Shown here piece after piece: positions 1 to 6,400 of a stretch of DNA of 9,315 bases. The stretch covers positions 1-9,315 of the forward strand of contig CAZSBS010000190.1 in NCBI GenBank assembly GCA_964605095.1, in the 5' to 3' direction. Origin of the DNA: JAUWQU01 sp964605095. GTDB lineage: Bacteria; Planctomycetota; Phycisphaerae; SM23-33. The translations under genes were made by a program, and so were the position numbers. The number at the start of each line of letters is the position of its first letter. Positions within the stretch are counted from its first letter, which is position 1. Under the pieces are notes generated by a model. It worked only from the letters and a program-made list of their open reading frames with translations. It was not told the DNA's origin and ran no database searches.

Positions 1-92
1 CCGTAAGGGCATATTCTTCTTTGCGACTCAGGTAAGATACGGCGTTCGTCTCAGGCCCGCCGCTACCGCACGGGATTCAACCGGGTTGCGTA

Positions 93-584
93 TTACGGCC
101 GCTTCGCAAGGTGGGCCAGCACCTCGGGAGGCACCAGGCCGGATACGTCGCCGCCCGCCTGGGCGATCTGGCGGACCAGCCGGGAAGAGATGAACGCGTA
201 CTGCGGGGCAGGCAGCATGAAGACGGTCTCGACACCCGAAACCTGGCGATTGGTGTGGGCTATTGCGGCCTCGATGTGCAGGTCGGCGGCATCGCGTATG
301 CCGCGAAGCAGCACGCCCGCGCCGCAGCGGCGGGCGAAATCCACGGTCAGGCCCGCGTAGCTCTCGACACGAACGTTGCCCAGTTCCCCGACGGCCTGGC
401 GGATGATCTCCATCCGCTCAGACGCCTTCAGCAGCGATGACTTCTCCGGGTTCTCGCCGACGCCGACGATCAACCGCTCGTACAGCCGCGAGCTACGACG
501 GATCAGGTCCAGATGGCCGAGGGTGATCGGGTCGAACGTGCCGGGAAAAACCGCGATCTGATTGCTGGTGCTCTCTGGGCTCAT
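93..584 (-). CDS. coaD: Phosphopantetheine adenylyltransferase (CoaD)
   Basis: This enzyme transfers AMP from ATP to 4'-phosphopantetheine, giving dephospho-CoA and pyrophosphate, the penultimate step of coenzyme A synthesis in the cytosol. The 163-residue product has the usual family length of about 160. Visible motifs are the N-terminal nucleotidyltransferase signature FPGTFDPITLGH (residues 13-24, a TxGH form of HxGH), LLRGIRDAADLHIE (92-105) with the conserved Arg of the RG(L/I)R motif, and ISSRLVRQI (132-140), the ISSxxVR nucleotide-binding segment. I chose the ATG at 584 because it gives family length and has GGAG 7 nt upstream; the frame stays open to 674 but that extension is low-complexity and outside the family. 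The gene follows a lipoprotein gene but is separated from it by a terminator, and no promoter is obvious in the short gap. The 92 bases downstream hold no supportable gene; an ATG at 12 on the minus strand is too near the edge to judge. Confidence 0.96.
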   Translation of the reverse strand: MSPESTSNQIAVFPGTFDPITLGHLDLIRRSSRLYERLIVGVGENPEKSSLLKASERMEIIRQAVGELGNVRVESYAGLTVDFARRCGAGVLLRGIRDAADLHIEAAIAHTNRQVSGVETVFMLPAPQYAFISSRLVRQIAQAGGDVSGLVPPEVLAHLAKRP

Positions 585-631
585 TGCATCGCTCCGCGGG
601 GCGCTGGCGGGCGGGCGGCCCGGCAGGCCGG

Positions 632-667
632 AATAAAACAGCCCCCGACCGCCGGGGCCGGAGGCTG
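632..667 (-). terminator. Rho-independent terminator of the small lipoprotein gene
   Basis: Read on the minus strand, a 12-bp stem (CAGCCTCCGGCC pairing with GGTCGGGGGCTG, allowing two G-T pairs) closes a 5-nt loop (639-667) and is followed at once by TTTTATT (632-638). It begins 25 nt after the stop codon of the lipoprotein gene at 693-896 and ends 47 nt before the coaD start. It should therefore end the lipoprotein transcript and partly insulate coaD. Confidence 0.8.
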
Positions 668-692
668 ACTTCACGCTGGTTGGGGTAAAAGC

Positions 693-896
693 TCAGATTC
701 CGGTCTGGCCGTACCACTGTGTAAGCCGGCTGGCATGGTCGAACAACCAGAACGAGTCGAAGTCCTCGACCAACTGGCGCATTTGAACGTCCGCTTGCAG
801 CCCGAGACGCCCACCGTGCTGGATCGCGGTTTCGTTTGTCGTGCAGCCCACCAAGGCACTGCTCAGCAGGATCATGGCAATCAGCAACTTCTTCAT
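693..896 (-). CDS. Small predicted lipoprotein, 67 residues
   Basis: I do not recognise the family. The product starts with MKKLLIAMILLSSALVGC, a lipoprotein signal peptide with Lys-Lys at the N-terminus, a short hydrophobic core and an LVGC lipobox, so Cys18 would be lipidated after signal peptidase II cleavage. The residue after Cys is Thr, which under the usual +2 rule favours the outer membrane if the cell uses Lol sorting. The mature part is only 50 residues, without further cysteines, and ends in a charged and aromatic stretch (VEDFDSFWLFDHASRLTQWYG). The ATG at 896 has a purine-rich GAGGTGA 4 nt upstream. A strong promoter lies at 968-996 and a terminator at 632-667, so this is an autonomous single-gene unit. 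I have a weak impression that short lipoproteins with a similar aromatic C-terminus recur in planctomycetes. Confidence 0.8.
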   Translation of the reverse strand: MKKLLIAMILLSSALVGCTTNETAIQHGGRLGLQADVQMRQLVEDFDSFWLFDHASRLTQWYGQTGI

Positions 897-967
897 CGTC
901 TCACCTCTCCCAGAGAGTCACAGAGTTTGCCTGGCTGTTCGAAATCCTTTCGTGCCAGTTCACCGAC

Positions 968-996
968 ATGCTATGTAGGGTTCCCGTGCATGTCAA
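968..996 (-). promoter_or_regulatory. Sigma70-type promoter of the small lipoprotein gene
   Basis: On the minus strand a perfect TTGACA (996-991) is followed after 17 nt by TAGCAT (973-968), which matches the -10 consensus at 4 of 6 positions including the first two and last two. Transcription would begin near 961 and leave a leader of about 65 nt before the ATG at 896. No other gene starts in the region. Confidence 0.65.
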
Positions 997-1089
997 CGAG
1001 AAAAGATCGGGCGGGAAAAGCGAATTTCCGTCAGGCCGGTGGCCAGTCCGGCTCAACGCATTCGAGTTAGCTGCGCGGCGTCCACGCCG

Positions 1090-1680
1090 TCATCCCGCGA
1101 TGGACGCCAGTTCGGCCAATGCCGCCGTAAGCTCCGCGTAGATGTACGGCAGGCCATGGGCGGCGTGGAGGAGCTTGATTTGCTGGTGGAAGCTCTCATA
1201 GGCGTCACAAAACCACCCGTTGGCGGACGGGTCGCAGAAGAACAGGCGGCACCCCAGTGCCCGGCCGGCGCGTGCGAGGCAGCGGTCCTGGTCCTGGTGC
1301 GGGCACAGGGAGGCGGGCTTTGCCCGCGAACCATTGCGGATTGCGTCCCGGCGCGCCGGGAGCGGATTGCGGATTTTCCCGATCGGCTCGAGCACCCGGT
1401 CGGGGGCGAATTTGATCATCAGTGCCAATTCTCCGGGGGTGACGTAGAGCCTGTGGCCAAACTGCTCGAAGCGGCAGCACTGGCCGCATTGGCGGCATTC
1501 GAAGCGCTGCTCCGCGGCGGCACGGTCGGCCTGGCGGAGGATCTGCTCGAGCCCGGCCAGGAAGCCGGCATCCGCGGCGCACAAGGCCACGGCGCGGGCG
1601 AGTTCGCAATCGCCGTCGGCGCGGGCGAGCGGATCGCCGGTCCGCGGAGGGTGGCTGGCCTGGTCGAGCGGGTCAGTCAT
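1090..1680 (-). CDS. YkgJ-family cysteine-cluster protein with an in-frame repeat insert
   Basis: The 196-residue product belongs to the YkgJ/PF03692 family of putative zinc- or iron-binding proteins, whose reaction is unknown. The diagnostic cluster is FECRQCGQCCR (residues 60-70; Cys62, 65, 68, 69). A second set follows: LCPHQDQDRC (Cys126, 134), LGCRLFFCD (Cys144, 149) and Cys158. Between the two sets, residues 101-122 are coded by repeat DNA (IRN...IRN around a palindrome; see 1333-1375), a stretch I would not expect in the family. The ATG at 1680 overlaps the end of the upstream YkgJ gene by 8 nt (ATGACTGA), so translation is probably coupled. The reading frame is open further upstream, but that part lies inside the neighbouring gene. 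No signal peptide or membrane segment is seen, so it is probably cytosolic. The frame is intact despite the insert. Confidence 0.85.
   Translation of the reverse strand: MTDPLDQASHPPRTGDPLARADGDCELARAVALCAADAGFLAGLEQILRQADRAAAEQRFECRQCGQCCRFEQFGHRLYVTPGELALMIKFAPDRVLEPIGKIRNPLPARRDAIRNGSRAKPASLCPHQDQDRCLARAGRALGCRLFFCDPSANGWFCDAYESFHQQIKLLHAAHGLPYIYAELTAALAELASIAG
1333..1375 (-). repeat. In-frame palindrome flanked by ATCCGCA heptamers, inside a coding sequence
   Basis: A perfect 16-bp palindrome, TCCCGGCGCGCCGGGA (1346-1361), is bracketed by identical 10-bp direct repeats GCGGATTGCG (1336-1345 and 1362-1371). On the coding strand the flanks read ATCCGCAATCCGC and CGCAATCCGCAAT, the same heptamer found as an intergenic array at 8541-8572. 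The element adds in-frame residues between the two cysteine clusters of the YkgJ-family protein and encodes the motif IRN twice (residues 103-105 and 114-116). The arrangement is analogous to palindromic elements known to sit in frame inside rickettsial genes; that parallel is an inference. Confidence 0.7.
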
Positions 1681-2119
1681 CGGACGTCTCGATGCGCCGA
1701 GCCTCGATCTCGTTGAAGGAAATGATCTTGCCTCGGTTGACTCCGCGGCATCTCGCGGCCGCGGCGGACCAGTCCTCGGGCCGGCGCAGGTTCCCCGGCC
1801 AGTATGGCCAGGTCCGGCACTGCGCGGGCCTGACCGGGTAGACTTTGCACGTCCGCCTGCCCAGGCCGTCTGGTTCGAGAAAGATGCAGTCGTGCGACGG
1901 CTTGTGCTCTCGCAGGCTGAATCGCCCGCCCACCTGGCGGACGTATTTCTCCCGCAGTTGGTCCTCGGGCATCCCGAGAAACTCGGCAATGGCGGCGATC
2001 TCCCGCTCGTTGAGCCAAACGTAGCCCTCCTCGGGCCCCGCGCAGCAGCGCCCGCAGTTCTGGCACTCGAAGGCCAGACCGGCGATGTACCACGGCTCCT
2101 TACGGTCGAAAAAACTCAT
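1673..2119 (-). CDS. YkgJ-family zinc/iron-chelating cysteine-cluster protein
   Basis: The 148-residue product is a compact YkgJ/PF03692 protein. The cluster FECQNCGRCCAGPEEGYVW (residues 17-35; Cys19, 22, 25, 26) is the family signature. The second half has Cys78 (DCIFLEPDG), TCKVYPVRPAQCRTWPYW (Cys91, Cys101) and Cys124, matching the conserved CxVYxxRPxQCRxxP pattern. Metal or Fe-S binding is generally assumed for this family, but the biochemical role is not established. The start MSFFDRKEPW at 2119 is chosen from family length; a GTG at 2167 would add 16 unlikely residues. There is no Shine-Dalgarno sequence ahead of 2119, but a good -10 box ends 7 nt upstream, suggesting a leaderless message. 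The gene overlaps a second YkgJ gene by 8 nt, so the two are probably co-transcribed and may act together. Confidence 0.9.
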   Translation of the reverse strand: MSFFDRKEPWYIAGLAFECQNCGRCCAGPEEGYVWLNEREIAAIAEFLGMPEDQLREKYVRQVGGRFSLREHKPSHDCIFLEPDGLGRRTCKVYPVRPAQCRTWPYWPGNLRRPEDWSAAAARCRGVNRGKIISFNEIEARRIETSDD

Positions 2120-2283
2120 GAAGCCCAGTATACCAAAGGCCGGCCCGGGCTGTCCAATGCGGCACACCGCGTGTTTTGCTTGTCGGCCTGGTGGTCGCGG
2201 GCCACATCCATCAGCCGGTTGTAGGCAGCGGCCGGAATGCGGAGCGGGTCGCCTCGCTTGACTTTCTTTAGACTATCGCTCAT
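2116..2283 (-). pseudogene. Truncated phage-like reading frame (N-terminal piece)
   Basis: A 55-codon frame starts at ATG 2283 with MSDSLKKVKRGDPLRIPAAA and continues YNRLMDVARDHQADKQN. From memory this matches the first 35 or so residues of a hypothetical protein that recurs in planctomycete phage-like gene clusters (pattern KKVxxGDPLxIPAxxYNxxxDxARD). After about residue 38 the sequence looks unrelated and stops 17 codons later, its TGA overlapping the ATG of the YkgJ gene (ATGA, 2116-2119). The full-length relatives I recall are several times longer, so I read this as a truncated relic. No ribosome binding site precedes it. It could still be a short expressed gene coupled to the YkgJ pair. 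Confidence 0.5.
2127..2156 (-). promoter_or_regulatory. Promoter of the YkgJ pair, predicted leaderless
   Basis: On the minus strand TGGACA (2156-2151, 5 of 6 matches to the -35 consensus) is followed after 18 nt by TATACT (2132-2127, 5 of 6 matches to the -10 consensus). Only GGGCTTC lies between the -10 box and the ATG at 2119, so the expected transcription start falls at or within a base or two of the ATG. The absence of a ribosome binding site there fits this. Confidence 0.5.
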
Positions 2284-2286
2284 GAT
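2258..2286 (+). promoter_or_regulatory. Candidate sigma70-type promoter of the plus-strand lipoprotein
   Basis: TTGACT (2258-2263, 5 of 6) and CATGAT (2281-2286, 4 of 6) are separated by exactly 17 nt. The start of transcription would be near 2293, leaving a leader of about 20 nt that carries the AAAGGGG ribosome binding site (2301-2307). The promoter lies inside the N-terminal part of the truncated phage-like frame on the other strand. Confidence 0.45.
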
Positions 2287-2312
2287 CTAATGCGCAAATG
2301 AAAGGGGTAAAC

Positions 2313-2849
2313 ATGAAGAAAATGCTTGTCGTTCTTATGCTCGGGTTTTTGAGTGGCTGCGAACAGCCTCGTGTCCGGCGAATCGAGGCTGAGAGAGTGC
2401 CCGACAGCAAGGTCCAGGAACTGGCATCCTCCAATTGGGGCAAGATTGAATACGCGCCGGGACAGTATGCCGGTTTTGCGTTCGATTCATCCGGGGTGTA
2501 CGGAAACCTCCACGGGACCGAGGACACCAGAGTCGTACGGATTACGTTCAGCCGTCCAAGGGAACTTCCGCGAGCCGAATTGTTCTTCTCAGGCGTAGAA
2601 CTCTCCTTTGTCTCCGATGCAAACACAGAGGATTTGGCGCCGAGGTACCACGCGCCGGAAGGCCAATTCAGATGGCTGGGGAGGCCATTGGCCCGTGACT
2701 TGGCGTATGGAAGGACGTTCTGGATTTCCTGGAAAGCATTGGGGCCCGGTTTACCCGCACCCGATGGAACGCTTGAGGTATATGTCTTCGCCATGTGGAC
2801 CGATGAAGCCCCTGGGGCTGCATTTAGGATTGACGCCAATAGTGCATAA
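2313..2849 (+). CDS. Predicted lipoprotein of unknown family, 178 residues
   Basis: I do not recognise this family. The product begins MKKMLVVLMLGFLSGCEQ: two lysines, a hydrophobic core and an LSGC lipobox, so Cys16 would be acylated; Glu at +2 does not suggest inner-membrane retention. The mature domain looks like a soluble mostly-beta protein, with alternating hydrophobic segments such as RVVRITFSRP, AELFFSGVELSFV and GTLEVYVFAMW, and no further cysteine. The ATG at 2313 is preferred over the in-frame ATG at 2298 because AAAGGGG sits 5 nt upstream and the signal peptide then starts at MKK. It is the only plus-strand gene in the window, looks less GC-rich than its neighbours, has its own candidate promoter, and lies between two minus-strand gene relics. 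It may be an acquired, moron-like gene. No clear terminator follows. Confidence 0.8.
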   Translation: MKKMLVVLMLGFLSGCEQPRVRRIEAERVPDSKVQELASSNWGKIEYAPGQYAGFAFDSSGVYGNLHGTEDTRVVRITFSRPRELPRAELFFSGVELSFVSDANTEDLAPRYHAPEGQFRWLGRPLARDLAYGRTFWISWKALGPGLPAPDGTLEVYVFAMWTDEAPGAAFRIDANSA

Positions 2850-2865
2850 TAGCGGGGCCTAATGC

Positions 2866-3036
2866 TCATGTCCCGATTCCCAGATCAACGAAGTTGCCTT
2901 CGTCGTAGACCTTCTCGATGTAGACGGCCAGGGGCTTTTTCACCAGCACGCCGGCGGCGTCATTCACGGCGTCCTCGTAGCGGACCCAGAGGTACTCCCA
3001 GCCCTTCTTTGCGATGCCGGCGATGAAGCCTTCTTT
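2866..3036 (-). pseudogene. C-terminal stub of an unknown gene, cut off at the repeat cluster
   Basis: This frame runs from just after an in-frame TGA (3037-3039) to a TGA at 2866-2868 and encodes 56 residues beginning KEGFIAGIAKKGWEYLW and ending YDEGNFVDLGIGT. It has no start codon near its beginning. The well-mixed composition (aromatics, charged residues, no repeats) and coding-like third-position G/C use look like real protein. Its upstream end coincides, within about 20 nt, with the start of the REP-like cluster, as if the rest of the gene was lost when the repeats arrived. I cannot name the family. Given the phage-like fragment 600 nt further along on the same strand, a phage structural origin is possible but unproven. 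Confidence 0.4.
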
Positions 3037-3054
3037 TCACACCAGACGTTTGGC

Positions 3055-3149
3055 GATAGCCGCGGCCGGAGCTTTGCGCAGGCCGTGGATTGGGGCACCG
3101 TTGTTTGGATTGCGGGGGCGGTTGTTTGGAGCCCCTCGGGCGACTGGTC
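3055..3149 (+). repeat. REP-like repeat unit A
   Basis: The unit opens with ATAG directly followed by a hairpin (3060-3088): stem CCGCGGCC / GGCCGTGG with one G-T pair and a 13-nt loop GGAGCTTTGCGCA. A second G/C-rich part follows (ATTGGGGCACC ... GGAGCCCCTCGGGCGACTGG) and contains an internal 21-bp duplication, seen as GTTGTTTGGA at both 3100-3109 and 3121-3130. It is directly abutted by unit B in the same orientation. Confidence 0.75.
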
Positions 3150-3221
3150 GTAGCCACGGCCGGAGCTTTGCGCAGGCCGTGGATTGGGGTACCGTTGTTG
3201 GGAGCCCCTTAGGGCGACTGA
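3150..3221 (+). repeat. REP-like repeat unit B
   Basis: GTAG (3150-3153) directly precedes a perfect hairpin (3154-3182): CCACGGCC, a 13-nt loop identical to that of unit A, and GGCCGTGG. The tail (ATTGGGGTACCGTTGTTGGG then AGCCCCTTAGGGCGACTG) is the same as unit A without its internal duplication. A conserved GTAG at the foot of a hairpin is the hallmark of REP sequences recognised by RAYT transposases. The hairpin lies 94 bp after that of unit A. Confidence 0.8.
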
Positions 3222-3313
3222 AAGCTCCGGCAAGAGAAAGGACGTTCGAAGAGGAATTCATCGAGTTCCTTGGGCGTCACCAGGTGCAATTCGCCCCGGC
3301 GCACATCTGGGAC
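3221..3313 (+). pseudogene. Possible tail of a REP-associated (RAYT/Y1) transposase
   Basis: Between the direct repeats A/B and the inverted repeat C, the plus strand encodes RTFEEEFIEFLGRHQVQF followed by APAHIWD. From memory this resembles the extreme C-terminus of IS200-like REP-associated tyrosine transposases in planctomycetes, which tend to end in a pattern like RTFxxEFxxFLxRHxVxYDPRYxWD. Nothing of the catalytic part (the HUH motif or the catalytic Tyr) is present, and there is no stop codon after the final Trp-Asp; the frame runs on into repeat C. I read it as a decayed fragment. Flanking by inverted REP-like units is how such genes are usually found, which supports the call more than the short match alone does. 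Confidence 0.4.
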
Positions 3314-3320
3314 CCAAGGC

Positions 3321-3412
3321 GTCAATCGCCCTGGGGGCTCCAAACAACGGCGCCTGCGCCCACGGCCTGCGCGAAGCTTCGGCCGAGGCTATAACCAGTC
3401 GCCCCGGGGGCT
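3321..3412 (-). repeat. REP-like repeat unit C, inverted
   Basis: Read on the minus strand this is the same unit as A and B in opposite orientation. ATAG is followed by the hairpin (3388-3360): CCTCGGCC, the 13-nt loop GAAGCTTCGCGCA, and GGCCGTGG, with one T-T mismatch in the stem. The tail (CGTTGTTTGGAGCCCCCAGG, then GCGATTGAC) follows. The end of a further unit tail (GAGCCCCCGGGGCGACTGG) abuts its head at 3394-3412, so a second inverted unit was probably once present. Confidence 0.75.
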
Positions 3413-3475
3413 CAAGAAGAAGTGCCAGGATTCGGGGCTTGTTTCTTATCTATGCCCCTTGTCCCCCCCACCGCC

Positions 3476-6400
3476 CTACGGCTTGCCGGTCTCGCTCAGG
3501 CGCCGGTAGTACTGTTCGAGCACGTCGCGGAACTCGGAGGGCAGCTTGCCCTTCATCGCGTCGGCGATGTCGTCGCGGATGTACTTGGGCATCTCGGCTG
3601 AGGTGTCCTGGGCGACGTCGATCTGGCCGATGCGGAGCTTGCTCTGCTTGAGCGCGCCGATTGTCTGCTCCCTGGCCCGCATGACGTTCTGGTATTTGCC
3701 CTTGTCGAGGTCGCGCTGGACGCGGCTCATCAGCGTAATGGCCTGGAGGAACTTGAATCCGGCGTAGTCGTTCACCTGGAACTGCCCCTGCATCCGCTCG
3801 GCCTTGTTTACCAGGGCGGCCTGCTTCTGGGCGAGGCGGGGCATCTCCTTGGCTATCTCCGGGGGCACGGGGCCTTCGAGGCCTTCTTCGCCGCTGCCGG
3901 AAAGCTTCCCGCCGCCGGTGGCGCCGCCGGGAGGCTCCTTGGACTTGTCGTCGACCTGGCCCTTCTGGAACGGCTCGGGCGTCACGCGGGTCGGCGTGCG
4001 GCGCCCACCCTTGTCCTCGGCGGAGTCGCCGACAAACTCGCCGCTGCTCTTGCCCGACCGCCCCTGCCCGGACCGGCCCTGGAGCTCGTTGTTGTTGGGA
4101 AGCTGGTTGCCCGTGACGCCCTGGGCGCCCATGTTGGAGATCGGCCCGTCCGTGGCGTCCCAGCCTATGCCGTCGGAGCCGCTGGTGGCCGCGCGGGCGC
4201 TGAGGTCCTCCATCTCGTCGAACATCTCCTCTTCCTGCTCCAGCAGGTCGCCGACGAGGTCTTCCAGCTCCTTGGGCAGCTCGGGGGCCTCTATCTTGCC
4301 TTGGTCGTCCGGCATGGACTCCATCGCCCACTTGATCCTGTCCGGCGTGTCGGGCAGCCACTTCTCGATGTTGTCCTTTATCTCCTCGCCACCGCCGAGT
4401 GCCCCATCCTCGGCGGCCGTGGCAATCTCCGTGGCCTTCTTCGAAAGGGCGTCCTTGGCCATCGTGACGTCGCTCTTGACGGCCAGGAGCTCCTTGAGCG
4501 TCGATGGGTTCGCGAAGTCCTGCTCGACCAGGCGGGAGAAGTCCGCGAACGTCTCGTCCATGAACTTCTCCCACTTGTCCTCGACGGCGGCGAGGTCTTG
4601 CAGCAGTTTATCATCCTCGGCTGTGAGGCTGTCGACGGGCTTCTTGTTGAGCCGCTCGGTGGCCGCGATGACCTTCTTCTGATCTTCCAGGAAGGCCGCG
4701 AGCTTCTCGTCGAGGGCCTTGAGCTTCTCGATGGCCTCCGGCGTCAGATCGCCGGCCTTGGGGCCTTTTTCCTTTTCCTTCAGGCCTCCGTTTAGCGACG
4801 GCATGATCGCCAGCAGGGTCTCCAGCGTGTCGATGATCTGGTCCTGCGTCCCGCTCAGCAGCTTGCAGGACTTGTCGCGCTGGGCGAGGTCGGCAAGCTG
4901 CACGAGCACGCCGGCCTGGTCGACCGCCAGGCGGGCCTCGTTGTTGGCCAGCACCGCGACGGCCTGCTGGACGGTCGTCATCTCCTTCTCGAACGGAAAC
5001 TTCTCAGCCAGGTCGAGCAGGTCGGCGCGAATCCGCTTCTGACCGGCCTGGACGGTCTTGGCCGTGGCTACCACGGCCGGCAGGTCCTTGTGCCGCTTCC
5101 AGCATATTCCCGTATCGACGTGGGCAGTCAGTTGCCACTGGAGTATCGCCATCAGTCTGGCGCGCAGCTCGTCGTATCGCTTGGCTTTCTCGGCCGCGAC
5201 TTCGGCGGCGTCCTGAACGGTGACCTTGAACCTCTGCGAGGTCGTAGTCTGCGGGCCGGCAATCTTGGGCAGGCTGCGGTTGTCGGTGACGCTGGCGTAG
5301 TAGACGATCACGTCGCCCTTGAGAGTACGCGGCGGCATATCGAGCGTGAACGGCAGGTCGGCCTTGGTCTTGCCACTTACCAGCGCCGCGAAGCCGTGAA
5401 CTTCCTTAGGATCGGAGCCTTGCTTGCCGGCGTAGAACCTCGCGTCGGTCAGGCCATACTTGTCGAAGACGCGGATGAGCGTGGGCAGCTTGGCGCCGGG
5501 GGCCAGGTCGCAGTCGCGGTTTGGCGTGATGAACTCGATCTTCGGCGGCGCATCCGGCAGGGCGTTTATGGGGAAGTAGCCTCGCAGGGCCGACGGGCTG
5601 CCGGCTGCAAAACCATCGGCGCCACCGCCGGACTCGGGGTCCGGCAGTTGCTGGCGGGTGTCCTCGATGACCACCCGGTATGCGCCGTTTTCCAGCACGT
5701 CGATGTTGGCCGCGAAACTCCTGCCGTCCGGCCCCAGCGCCATCGCCAGCCGGGCGGCGCCCTGTCGCTCGAACAGGACGCTCTTGACGGCAGAGTGAGT
5801 CCGAAGCGTTACGGTCACGCGCGTGCCCACAGGCGCCTCGATTAACCCAGGGGCGTTCCGGACGGTCTGGGCCTTGAGGCCCGTGTAGAATGGGTATTCG
5901 TAGTGAAGGTCCAGCCCGTCGATCTTGACTCGCTGGAGCACGTTGACCTTGTAGTACGGCTTGTCCGTCGGCCAGCGCGACGGGCCGATCCTTACGGCGA
6001 ACTCGAAGGACTGCTCGAACTTCTGCCCCGCCAACACGAAGGTGGCGAAGTTCTCGCCGGCCGACATCGCACGCGGGGGCGAGTCCTTGAAGATCACCTC
6101 GGCCTGGTATGCGGTGCGATCGGGATTGGCGATCGTGGCAACGATGTTGACCGGCTCGCCGACAAAACACGTATCGCCGTCGGCGGGCGTAATGCTCAGC
6201 AGCTCGATGCGGTTGAATCGCTCGACGTATCCGGTCGGCACGAGGGCGGCCATGAGCCCGCGCCGCAGCGGACCCGGTTGGAGTGCCGCGAAGCCCGCCA
6301 GCACCACCGCCGCGACTCCCGCGGCAAGGGCCCATCTGGTTACCGGCCGGCGCGAGACGCTCTTGCGGACGTCAACGTGCCGCGACCGCAGCAGGGCCTC

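Noticed and set aside
1..92. ATG at 12 on the minus strand with AAGAAG upstream
   Set aside because: Four codons are not enough to support a gene.
1030..1089. Inverted repeats (GGCGT/ACGCC and GCCGG/CCGGC) after the second YkgJ gene as a terminator
   Set aside because: Stems are short and no T run follows directly; they are common by chance in GC-rich DNA.
2273..2869. A 198-codon minus-strand frame opposite the lipoprotein gene
   Set aside because: The plus-strand frame has a ribosome binding site, a signal peptide and a lipobox; the minus-strand frame has none of these and is read as its shadow.
3014..3394. A 126-codon plus-strand frame spanning the repeat cluster
   Set aside because: It is mostly translated repeat DNA; only the 31 codons at 3221-3313 look like protein, so it is not called as one gene.
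3055..3412. Repeat cluster as a possible CRISPR array
   Set aside because: Units are few, of mixed orientation, directly abutting and hairpin-rich, with no spacers of even length and no cas genes.
3433..3457. GGGGC/GCCCC stem downstream of the DUF4175-like gene as a terminator
   Set aside because: The stem is only 5 bp with a 15-nt loop and no T run follows on the minus strand.
3450..4574. Long alternative frame inside the DUF4175-like gene
   Set aside because: It is Arg/Gly/Pro-rich, typical of a frame-shifted reading of GC-rich coding DNA, and overlaps a frame with clear domain structure.
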